Positions 24,067-33,565 of a stretch of 64,000 nucleotides of DNA are shown piece by piece. How positions within the stretch are numbered: the first letter of the stretch is position 1; each line of letters starts with the position of its first letter. Source of the DNA: Labia minor (Eukaryota; Arthropoda; Insecta; Dermaptera; Spongiphoridae); contig OY720348.1 of assembly GCA_963082975.1 (NCBI GenBank), positions 21,381,146 to 21,445,145 of the forward strand, given 5' to 3'. The notes under the pieces were generated by a model. The model had not been told where the DNA came from. It saw nothing but the letters and a program-made list of their open reading frames with translations, and ran no database searches. A program made the translations under genes and the position numbers.

Positions 24067-24240
24067 AACCTTTGGTGTATCCATTGTGAGGGTAGTGGTG
24101 CAACCAATCCAACTCTCAATGACAATATTTTCTTTTTTATTATTTTATTTATTTATTTATTTATTTATTTTATTTATTTATTTAATTAATTATTTTATTT
24201 ATTTATTTATTGTTTTCTTTCTCCATTGATGAGATCCAAT
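24067..24240. repeat. TTTA simple repeat
   Basis: A run of TTTA units at about 24,145-24,215 with short interruptions. Confidence 0.8.
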
Positions 24241-24460
24241 GACTATGAAGTGGTAATTCCTATGCTTAACTCGTTAATTCGTTTGTTAACTCGATCCAAT
24301 CGTAGCTGTGGGATCCGAGGGGGTTGCAAGCGGATCAATTGCTAACGAATAGCAAAGGGACGAGGAGGAGCGAATGCTATTCGATTTGCTAATGCCGATT
24401 GGCTTTGGTTTGGAACCCTCCGGTCTCATTTTGGCATCCACCATTTATTTTCTAAACCTA
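24241..24460. promoter_or_regulatory. Balanced-composition island, candidate intronic regulatory DNA
   Basis: Non-repetitive and clearly GC-richer than its surroundings, with no coding frame. It has several homeodomain-like TAAT/ATTA cores (GTTAATTCG, GCTAATGCC, GGTAATTCC) close together. It lies 2.4 kb upstream of exon 2. The regulatory role is inferred from composition only. Confidence 0.3.
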
Positions 24461-24763
24461 TATATCGAAATAACATACATCCTACGGACATAAATTATTT
24501 TAATTACTGTTTATTTAAAATAGATTCACAATCTATTTTCTAATTAAACTTAATTATATTTAAATTAAAAAAATAATAATAATAATAATAATAAATAAAA
24601 TATTTGAAAATTTAATTGAATCAACAACCAAAGGCAAAAGATACAAATAAATATAAATAAATATAAAAAATTGTTAGAATATCTTATTAAAAATTTAAAA
24701 CAATACATCTTCTAAAGGGTGAGTTGAAGACTACACATCTTTTAGTTAAATATGGTTTTTTTT
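24461..24763. other. AT-rich intron sequence
   Basis: Includes an AAT run at about 24,570-24,595. No gene. Confidence 0.5.
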
Positions 24764-25980
24764 ACTATTGCGATCACGAAAATTTTCGATGTCGGGATTT
24801 TGATGTTTTTATACGTTTTGAAGGTCCCTGAGTCATTTTCTTTAAGGTTGAAGAAAATGTCTGTATGTGTGTGTATGAGTGTATCTAGACAAGATTACGC
24901 AAAAACGATTTGAGCTAGAATAATGAAATTTGGTACACGGGCATTATTCAAGATTCCTTGTTTTCTATCGACTTTTGCTCATTCGAAAGAGGACCATTAT
25001 CTACCAAGTTTTCATTATTTTTCCTCTAAACTGACCGTAAAAACAAAGATAAGTTGACCTGTGGCCAGGGACAGAACCGACCGACGGTTTGAAATAAATT
25101 AATTTATAGCTACAGAAACAATTTCAAATAATTTTAATATATCTATTAAAGCAATAAAAAACAGATATGGATATAGCATAAATATTTTTAATTATTTTAT
25201 TTATAATATATAAGGAGGAGTTGGCTGTGACGTCATGAAGGACTGGATGAGGTCATATAATTTTAAATTAAGAAAAAACTAATAAATATGATTTTTCCCG
25301 AGGAGAAAACCAATACAAAGTGCATGATTCGTGGAGATTTGTAAAAAATCTCCTCATGTGAAATTTTGTGTGAAAATAACACTTCCCTTCCTATCTTCTT
25401 TCGGTAATACTACCACTTCCGGTTTCCGGATATACACTAAAAGTTGATTATTTCATCATACTGATGCATTAAGTAAATATACCAAATTTTATCAAAATCC
25501 GTTAAGGGGTTCAAGCTGTACTCATTTATACGGACGGACGGACAGACATCATGCTAAAAATACTTTTTTCTGTTAACAAAATGCATGATTCGTGGGGATA
25601 TGTAAAAATCTCCACATGTGAAATTTGGTGTAAAAAAATTACCTCCCCTACTATCGTCGGTCGGTAATAATTATATGTTTTATAGTTTTTCACATGATTT
25701 AAAATTGTATAAAACTACTATATATAGAATTGCAGCTTGGTTAAATCGCTGAAAGTACTGGAATTAATTTTTTAAATTTTTTAACACGTTGGCTGCAAAT
25801 CACCCGCCAGCACGTGACGTGGTGTCATCAACAAAGAACCAAACACGTGATGGTTTAATAAATATTATTTAATAATTTTTTATTTATAATTTATATAATT
25901 TTAATTAAATTTAATTTAAATATAATATTTGTTAATAATCCAATTTAAATTTGCGAGATAGTCGAGTGGAGACACTCCAG
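24764..25980 (+). mobile_element. Helentron-like element, family B copy B1, interrupted by A2
   Basis: Left end ACTATTGCGATCACGAAAAT. Right end TAGTCGAGTGGAGACACTCC. The terminal hairpin has been lost by a short deletion between ACTAT words. Family A inserts between AAAGAT and the ATGTTTTATAG that follows in intact copies. The remaining B sequence includes ACGCAAAAACGATTTGAGCT and AACACGTTGGCTGCAAAT. Confidence 0.75.
25051..25668 (-). mobile_element. Helentron-like element, family A copy A2
   Basis: Starts AAGTTGACCTGTGGCCAGGG and ends TATCGTCGGTCGGTAA. Contains TGACGTCATGAAGGACTGGA and GGACGGACGGACAGAC. The hairpin's second arm is mutated (CAGGGAC), so it is older than A1 or A4, or from another sublineage. 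Confidence 0.75.
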
Positions 25981-26827
25981 ATTTTTTTCTATTTATTTCA
26001 AATATATAAATTTCCTCGCCGATCTTGGCTCTTCATATGACCTTTCAAAGTTCATCAATAAAATTTAATTAATAAAGGAACAGTTGGGAATAGGCGAATC
26101 GGATGAAAACCCATGTTGACATCCCCCCCCCCCGGACACACCACTCCCACCCCACTACCTCATTTCACAACAAGTTCAACTTTGACAGAAAAATCATCTT
26201 AATATTATCTAAAAATCTTCCCTTCAGAAATCTCTCATATGGAAGCAATCAATTATCTATTCAATTTGTCTATTCAATATTGTAAATAAATGGTGAAGCA
26301 AATTTATTCAAGTTTTTATAATCTTTCACGTATCAATTTAAATTTCGTTTTTTTAGATATTTATCTTTGAAAATGTTTCAATATTTATTAGGTTTAATAT
26401 ACATATATATAAATGATTAATTAAATCCTTAAGCCTTTGTAAAAAAAGGTGACCTCATTTGATTCAAAGTAATATTCATTTTATTCTTTAAATTTCTCCC
26501 AATATACCCATAAACTGTTGGAAAAACAGACGACTTTTTAAAAATATTTTTATTTACATTTATCTTTAATCAATTCATTATTTTTTTATTTATTATTCCC
26601 TTTAATTTCATTGTCCCCGAATGAAGATATTAAAATTATCTGTAGTTGATTCGAATGATTAAACGGCTAGGAAGTATGGAGGGGGTGGTAGTAGAGAAGA
26701 TGTAATTTTGTATTTTGCAAACTTTTAATCTTTTAAGAAATCGATAAATGAATAATAATTAAAAATAAAAAAAGCAGTAATGTTTTGAGGAGAAATATTA
26801 ATAATTTATGTTATTTGAATGTTTCAG
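25981..26827. other. Intron sequence before exon 2
   Basis: A run of ten or more C at about 26,125 and otherwise AT-rich. The last bases form the pyrimidine-containing acceptor ATTTGAATGTTTCAG. Confidence 0.5.
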
Positions 26828-27189
26828 CTGTAGCGTATCCCAGCTTATACAACCCAGCAGCCGCAGCGGCAGCGGCAGCCGCGGCCGCCGCCGCAGCTCA
26901 CAATGCTGCCTTCCATTTAGGCGGTGGTCATTCTTTAGCAAATATCCATGGAGGAGGAAATGGAAGTGGAGGTTCAGGAAGTGGCAGTGTTACCGGTGTA
27001 GGAGGTTCCCTTACTAGTCATCACCATCAAGGGTTACCTCCTCCCAAACGAAAACGCCGTCATCGTACCATTTTTACAGAAGAACAACTTGAACAGCTGG
27101 AGGCGACCTTCGATAAGACCCATTACCCCGACGTGGTACTTAGGGAACAGCTTGCCCTGAAAGTCGATCTCAAAGAAGAACGTGTTGAG
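26828..27189 (+). CDS. gsc: goosecoid homeobox protein, exon 2 (alanine tract and homeodomain residues 1-46)
   Basis: Exon 2 completes alanine 130 and encodes residues 131-250. In order: VAYPSLYNP, an alanine tract of about 14, a His/Gly/Ser-rich linker with HHHQG, the basic PPKRKRR, and homeodomain residues 1-46 ([17 protein letters not shown] and so on, ending LKEERVE). This matches the insect Gsc homeodomain as I know it. Goosecoid binds TAATCC-type DNA through lysine 50, which lies in the next exon. The donor is GAG/GTAAGT at 27,190, phase 0, exactly between homeodomain residues 46 and 47, the intron site shared by many paired-class genes. The acceptor TTTCAG at 26,827 is phase 1 like exon 1. 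Helix 3 (VWFKNRRAKWR) is not encoded here; the frame continues only into intron sequence. Confidence 0.95.
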
Positions 27190-27380
27190 GTAAGTGATTG
27201 GCCTTTACGCCATTCTTTTTCTCTCACTTGACTCTTGATTTTCTTCTCAACTAAGAATGATGAATGACCTGAAGTTGCTTTTGTTCCTATACTCTTAAGA
27301 CCATTGGTAGTTTCTATTCTTCTTGGTGGCAGATTTCAATTATTATTCTAAGAAGTAATTAAGTAGAGAACTATATACTA

Positions 27381-27692
27381 GGTTGTTCAATAAGTTCGTC
27401 CAAAAACTGAATCGACACCGGAAATCATCGGAAAAATAAATGAAATGGTATTGGAAGCCCATCGATTGACTGAAAGAGATTTCTAGTGGTTTCCAACCTT
27501 TCTGTACCGGCGCCCCCCTTTTTTTAAAAAAAACGTTCAATAAGTTCGTCCAAAAACTGAATCAACACCGGAAATCATCGGAAAAATAAAAGAAATGGTA
27601 TTGGAAGACCATCGATTGACTGAAAGAGATTTCTAGTGGTTTCCAACCTTTCTGTACCGGCGCCCCCCTTTTTTTAAAAAAATTCTTATGCC
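27381..27692. repeat. Tandem duplication of about 155 bp containing a mariner scrap
   Basis: Two head-to-tail copies, starting at GTTCAATAAGTTCGTCC (27,383 and 27,537), differ at only a few bases. Each holds a mariner end (TTCAATAAGTTCGTCCAAAA), a piece of transposase frame (STPEIIGKINEMVLEAHRLT) and a hAT-like TAGTGGTTTCCAACC. Copy 1 is preceded by TAGG, the usual mariner terminus. Confidence 0.85.
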
Positions 27693-27955
27693 TCCCTTAA
27701 TTCTTATAATAATCTAATTTCATAAATATTCACATAATATAGTAATTTATTTAATGGGCTACAAAATAATACATACACATTACACACCCACACACACACT
27801 CAATTAAGCAAAAACATAATATTTTATAGATTATTATAGATTTTAGAAAAAAACAAATTGGTTCTAATACATTCGCGCCCCCGTTACAACAATCTCGCGC
27901 CCCCCAAATGGGGCGCGCCCCACACGTTGGGTAACATTGCTTTAGGCATTTCATT
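27646..27955. mobile_element. Decayed hAT-like element
   Basis: The left terminus TAGTGGTTTCCAACC and a degenerate right terminus (GTTGGGTAACATTGC) about 300 bp on resemble CAGTGGTTCCCAAC-type hAT ends. The inside has CGCCCCC and GGGGCGCGCCCC blocks. The duplication above starts within its left end. Confidence 0.5.
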
Positions 27956-28824
27956 CGCCACTCTTTAAGCTAGCTTACGATAGGAAGTTTTAATTAATTT
28001 TTTTACTTTCAAAAACAAATTCTATTCAGTTTAGGTTAGTTTAGTGTTGTCAACGCGATAATTTAAAGTGGACCAAATTGTGTTCATCTTGAATTAATCT
28101 AAATTTAGAGACTTTAAAGGACACATAAATCAATTTATGTGTAAATATAATATAAAAACTTTTTGAAAACCTTAATTCGTGTATTTATATTAAATTGTTT
28201 TATTCAATATGTTGATGTAATTTCTAATTTCGATTCATCATTAGAATATCCATAAATTAGTTCATTGAAAGTAAATTAGCATAAATTAGTTTATAATTCT
28301 TGTTAGATATGGCTAATTATTTCTCAAGATGATTTTTAGACGCTTAAAAAACATATAACATATTTAAATAAACATAATAAAGAATACATCAATTTATTTA
28401 TTTATGTTTCTATTACATTTTCAACAACATCAAATTTCATAAAGTCGAAAATTCAAAGTTAAGTAGAAAGGCACGTTACAAAGAAAGAATGGAATCGCTT
28501 GCATTTAATATCTCGAATATATTGATATTTTGAGAAATGGCTTCTTTCTCCTCAGTATATAAGTTTTCATTGATGAATTCTGAAAATGAGAAGGTCAAAT
28601 TCTCTGAAAAACTGATATCGTCCAATTTTGATTATTCCGTCGACATCCCGAACAACCTCATCATATTACGAATAACAATTTTAAAAAATCAATAAAACTA
28701 TGTTATTCTTATGAAGAACTCCTTGCTAGAGATTGGATTAAAAATAACATTACATGTTTTTTTTTCTATTTATAATAAAATCGTTTAATATGAAAATCAG
28801 CATTAAATAAGATTTGTATTATTA
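27956..28824. other. AT-rich intron sequence
   Basis: Nothing recognised. The last 30 bases lead into family E. Confidence 0.5.
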
Positions 28825-29190
28825 TTAAAGTTTGCATATAAATCCATTGATATTCTATTTAGCTACCATGTTTTATTATTTGATCACCAGAGGGGGCTTC
28901 ACTAATTTTCGGGTTTTTTTTTATTTCGGTTTGAATATATGAAAATTAAAAAAAATAATTAATTAAATAATTTTCCTATATCAAAATCCAACTGAAAAAA
29001 AACCCCGAAAATTAATGAATAATTGAATAATTATTGAATTAGTCAATTCATAATTAGTTTATCTGTCAAACATAAAATTTTTTTTATCTCATAAACTAGA
29101 AGCAACCGCCACATACTTATTGAAGACAGTTTTGTTTTGAATCAAACAAGGAATCTACTGGTAAAGTTTTATCCAAATCCACCATACATC
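28825..29190. mobile_element. Family E MITE, copy 3 (left end decayed)
   Basis: Has the internal TATAAATCCATTGATATTCT, the central palindrome and the right end CTACTGGTAAAGTTTTATCC, but no clear left terminus. No coding capacity. Confidence 0.65.
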
Positions 29191-29334
29191 GGTTAAACTA
29201 AACCATTATCACTTCAATTACTACAAAAGTTCAGGTGTATGAGAGATAAAATCAGTGATGTATTGGTAAAATAAGAAGTAAGGGAACGCATAGTGGGAGC
29301 AAAAAAAAGTCCTATTGTCAGCAAACTATTTTTT

Positions 29335-29953
29335 ACTATCTCGCCAGAGATAGTATTGCGATCACGAAAATTTTCGATGTTGAGATTTTGATGTTTTTAT
29401 ACGTTTTGAAGGTTCCTGAATCATTTTCACTAAGGTTGAGAAAAATGTCTGTGTGTGTGTGTGTGTGTGTGTATGTGTGTATGTGTGTGTGTATGTATGT
29501 AGGCAAGATTACGCAAAAACGGTTTGAGCTAGAATGATGAAATTTGGTACATGGACATTATTCAAAATTCATAGTTTTCTATCAACTTTTGAGAAATGTA
29601 GCTCAACCGGAAGAGGGTCATTACCTACAACGTTTTGATTTTTTTTCCTCTAAAGTGACCGTAAAAATAAAGATATATGTTTGATAATTTTTCACATGAT
29701 TAATAATTGTATAAAACTGCTATATATAGAATTTCAGCTTGATTGATTCGCTGAAATTACCAGAATTAATTTTTTAACACTGCAAATCTCACGCGCCAAC
29801 ACGTGACGTGGTGCCATCAACAAAAAGCCAAACATGCGCTGGTTTAATATTTATTATTTATAATTTATAATTAATTAAATTTAATTTAAATATAATATAT
29901 TATGTTATTTAATCCAATTCAAATTGCGAGATAGTCGAGTGGAGACACTCCAG
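29335..29953 (+). mobile_element. Helentron-like element, family B copy B2
   Basis: Starts with the hairpin ACTATCTC-GCCA-GAGATAGT and ends GAGATAGTCGAGTGGAGACACTCCAG. The 10-mer ACTATCTCGC at the left recurs inverted (GCGAGATAGT) about 20 bases from the right end, and GAGTG-GAGA-CACTC forms a second hairpin at that end. A (GT)n tract of variable length lies inside. No coding capacity and no target duplication. Confidence 0.8.
29450..29500. repeat. GT/ATGT tract inside B2
   Basis: (GT)n with TATG interruptions, at the same place as the CA, TC or CT tracts of other B copies. Confidence 0.85.
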
Positions 29954-30153
29954 CTAATTTCCATATAAGTTTTTATTTTTTCTTATTCTTACTATACAAA
30001 ATATTAACGATCACAAAAAAATAAATTCTAACAGTAGATTTAAGTGGGAGTTGTCGGGATATGAAAAAGTACTGGAACGCGTTCTAGTTCTGAAAAAAGG
30101 TAAGGGAACGTCGTTACCCCGAGTTCCCCTCCCAATACACCACTGGATAAAAT

Positions 30154-30604
30154 GTTTAATTCCACTCAAATATTTTCATCACAACCCTCCTCTTGATAGC
30201 TTAATCCTAAGACCGCCTGATTATAGTTAATTTTTTAAATTAATCAGTAATAAATTAACTATCCATCTATTTCTGTCCTCTATTGAACTTGAACTTATGG
30301 ACCGGATTATATAATTCTCCATCATCCTCTATTCCAAATGCATTTCAAAAATCTATTTTCTTCTTGTCAGTCCACCAGGCTATCTATAGGACTTTTCCAG
30401 TTTGGTTTCTCTAAAAACAAATTCTTACTAGACTTTGTTCATCCATTCAAATCACATGTCCCGTTAATCTTCTCAATTTCATGGTTCTAACTATGTATGG
30501 GGGGATACATAAAGATTATGTAATTCTTTATTATGTATTATTTGTCATCTTCATAAATTTTACAAAGAATCTAATTTTCGAAACTATTAATATATAGAAA
30601 TAAG
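30154..30604. other. Intron sequence
   Basis: Moderately AT-rich, unrecognised. It separates two inverted family B copies. Confidence 0.4.
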
Positions 30605-31056
30605 CTGGAGTGTCTCCACTCGACTATCTCGCAATTTGAATTGGATTAAATAACATAATATATTATATTTAAATTAAATTTAATTAATTATAAATTATAA
30701 ATAATAAATATTAAACCATCGCATGTTTGGTTTTTTATTGATGGCACCATGGCACGTGTTGGCGCGTGAGATTTGCAGTGTTAAAAAATTAATTCTGGTA
30801 CTTTCAGCGATTCAATCAAGCTGAAATCCTATATATAGCAGTTTTATACAATTCTTAATCATGTGAAAAATTATCAAACATATATCTTTATTTTTACGGT
30901 CACTTTAGAGGAAAAAAAATCAAAACGTTGTAGGTAATGACCCTCTTCCGGTTGAGCTACATTTCTCAAAAGTTGATAAAAAACTATGAATTTTGAATAA
31001 TGCCCATGTACCAAATTGCATCATTCTAGCTCAAACCGTTTTTGCGTAATCTTGTC

Positions 31057-31100
<44 letters not shown>

Positions 31101-31212
31101 TTTTTCTCAACCTTAGTGAAAATGATTCAGGAACCTTCAAAACGTATAAAAACATCAAAATCTCAACATCGAAAATTTTCGTGATCGCAATACTATCTCT
31201 GGCGAGATAGTA
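30605..31212 (-). mobile_element. Helentron-like element, family B copy B3 (inverted relative to B2)
   Basis: Starts CTGGAGTGTCTCCACTCGAC and ends ACTATCTCTGGCGAGATAGT, the reverse of B2 over the whole length, with a (CA)n tract at 31,066-31,096. B2 and B3 are close in sequence, so they could pair as a roughly 600-bp stem across 650 bp. Confidence 0.8.
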
Positions 31213-31870
31213 AAAATAATAAATAAACTAAAATTAAAATTTATATATTATTATTTCTCATTCTATTTTTATTTTCTGTTATTGTAATAATCGAGGAAGA
31301 AGTCTTGATGATGATGGGAGTATTTTAACTGATAACTGGCATTTTTCTTTACTGACTTATCCACTTTGAAATCTGGTGCAACCCTTACGATTTCGCCTTG
31401 CGTCTTTCTTTTCTCGCCCCGCTAATGGCCTCAAGTCCCACCGCAGGGCCAAAGATGATTAACCTGGAAAAATGTAAATAAAAAAATTATGATCAACTGC
31501 TTAGCTATCCCAGGAGGAATTTTTCTTGATTTAAGTGCTTCATCTCGTTGGGAGTTTGAGTAATGCAAACGCACCAGGGAACATTGTGTCAAAATGAGCT
31601 CAACACGCCCCAATGGCTCCATCTTGAGAGCCTCGGGCCCTGGGGCCCAAGCCCAGAGACCCACCAACAAACCGTTGCCCGCTTTTTAAAACTCACAGAT
31701 CGATTTTTTTTTTTTACCTTACACTTTTTCCCCAGCACACATTTCCATCGTCACATTGATTTTCAACCAAGATGTAGAAAATCCATTTACAAAAGAAAAT
31801 CCATGAATTTATTTTATTTCATTTTTATCGAAATAAAGCATTAAAATAATATTTGGACTTTTGATTATAG
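31213..31870. promoter_or_regulatory. Balanced-composition island, candidate intronic regulatory DNA
   Basis: 31,310-31,690 is non-repetitive and GC-richer than its surroundings, with GGGCCCTGGGGCCC at about 31,636. Open frames on both strands overlap but show no family features. Function unknown. Confidence 0.3.
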
Positions 31871-32253
31871 AACTTGTTAAAATTTAATAAAATTAAGCCA
31901 ATTTATTTTTGAATTAAAATATTATACATAAAAATCAAAACAAATCATTTTCATATATAAAAATAGTTCCTACGTATAAATATAAATAACGTCATAATAT
32001 TTTTTTTAAGAATAAAAAATAAAACAATTCTAACTTTTTTAATATATTTTATTTAAATTGTTTCTATTCCTGGATCGATGGTAGTAATAATTTCCTACTT
32101 GTCCTAAGAGAAGAATAAAAGGGGTTTAGACCCGTGTTTTCCAATGTAGGGCCCACGCCCCACAGGGGGGTGGAGGCAATTTGTTTGTAATCTGAAAATA
32201 GACTCGACACGAGTTTACATTGGTTTAAACTTTCTAACCTAATAAAAAATAAT
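31871..32253. other. AT-rich intron sequence with a hAT-like scrap
   Basis: 32,130-32,190 (GTTTTCCAATGTAGGGCCCA) resembles the terminus of a CAGTGGTTCCCAA-type hAT element. Nothing else. Confidence 0.4.
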
Positions 32254-32760
32254 CTGGAGTTTCTCCACTCGACTATCTCTCAAATTTGAATTGGATTAAA
32301 TAACATATATTATATTTAAAAATTAAATTTAATTAGTTAAATTATAAATTAAAATTAAGAAATAATATTTATTAAACCAGCGCGTGTTTGGAACTTTGTT
32401 GATGGCACCACGTTACGTGTTGGCGCGTGATTTGCAGTGTTAAATAATTAGTCAAGCAAAATTCTATATAAAGCAGTTTCATACAATTTTTAATCATGTG
32501 AAAAAGTATCAAACATATATCTTTATTTTTACGGTCAGTTTAGAGGGAAAAAAATGAACACGGGATAGGTAATGGTCCTCTTCCGAATGGGCTACATTTC
32601 TCAAAACAACGAATTTTAAATAATGCCTGTGTGCCAAATTTCAGACATTTTTCTCAACCTTAGTGAAAATGAGTCAGGGACCTTCAAAACCTATAAAAAC
32701 ATTAAAAATCTCGACATCTAAGTTTTCGTGATTGCAATACTATCTCTGGCGAGATAGTAA
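32254..32760 (-). mobile_element. Helentron-like element, family B copy B4 (internally deleted)
   Basis: Same orientation as B3, with the TCTAGCTCAAACCG and CA-tract section missing. It ends with the intact hairpin ACTATCTCTGGCGAGATAGT. Confidence 0.8.
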
Positions 32761-33205
32761 AAATGAAAATAAAAATAAAAAAATAAGAAATAATAAAAAG
32801 ATGAAAGAATAAGTTGAAAAATAATAATATTAATTAGATACGGATATAGAAAACAAAGCAATAATATTCCATTTTTCAATTAAAGGTGGTATATTGTTAC
32901 TTCCGACTCTTGATTAGCTCAAATCTCATGCATTCAAAGAATTGTCATTAAATGTATATAATAATTGTATTGATTTTAGTTCAAACCGATCATTAAATTC
33001 CTTTAGAAAATTATAATCCATTCATTAGATTAATTAGATTCTATAAAAATAGTCTCAGTGAATAAATCAAAATGATTCTAGAAATCTAATAGCATTATTA
33101 TAGAATTATTTGAAAATTAAAAAAAAAGCAAAAAAGTTACATATAACCTTTCAAATTCATGGTGTTGTTAAAATTTTTCTATCCTAATAAAAAGACACAA
33201 CTGTT
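32254..33205 (+). repeat. Inverted duplication, left copy (B4 plus 445 bp of flank)
   Basis: From the hairpin at 32,758 onward, 32,760-33,205 is the reverse complement of 43,915-44,370 (for example TAGATACGGATATAGAAAAC against GTTTTCTATATCCGTATCTA, and AATTCATGGTGTTGTTAAAA against TTTTAACAACACCATGAATT). The family B sequence next to it is also shared in the same arrangement. Confidence 0.85.
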
Positions 33206-33500
33206 TTATATTTTTATTTTATTATTTTTTATTTATTTATTTATTCATTTACTAGGCCAACCCGTTGCAATAAAAAACAAATATGGATATAATATAAATA
33301 TTTTTAATTTTATTTTAAGAATAGATATATACATTTAAATTAAGAAAAAACTAATGAAGATGATTTTTTCCAGAGATGTGATCAATAAAACTCAATTTTT
33401 CTTTATAAATACTATCTCTGGTGTGAATTTTAAAAAAATTCGTTAGAGCGGTTTCTGAGACCCATTTACATATATATATATATATATACAAACTTTAATA
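33206..33500 (-). repeat. Dispersed repeat family H copy (inverted)
   Basis: Runs from ATAAAAAACAAATATGGATA through ATTTTTTCCAGAGATGTGAT to TAGAGCGGTTTCTGAG and a TA tract. It is the reverse of 570-780. Confidence 0.7.
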
Positions 33501-33548
33501 AACTTTAAAGTAAACAGATGAAAGATCGAAGGTTTATTTGATATTAAT

Positions 33549-33565
33549 ATTATTATTATTATTAT
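33549..33565. repeat. ATT/TAA repeat at the 3' end of the retrotransposon
   Basis: Five ATT units directly abut the retrotransposon's 3' end (element on the minus strand). Confidence 0.9.

Larger units (their letters stand above)
11174..26827 (+). other. gsc: gsc intron 1 (about 15.7 kb)
   Basis: Bounded by a GTAACG donor and a TTTGAATGTTTCAG acceptor, both phase 1. It is mostly AT-rich DNA and transposable elements, annotated separately. No additional exon was recognised. Phase agreement between exons 1 and 2 means none is required. Confidence 0.75.
29245..30153. mobile_element. hAT MITE, family C copy 2, with perfect TSD and nested family B
   Basis: The element is 29,253-30,145 with ends CAGTGATGTATTGG and CCAATACACCACTG. 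GATAAAAT flanks it on both sides (29,245-29,252 and 30,146-30,153), a perfect 8-bp duplication. Family B interrupts it after GCAAACTATTTT. Both halves align with the uninterrupted copy at 42,564-42,833. Confidence 0.92.
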
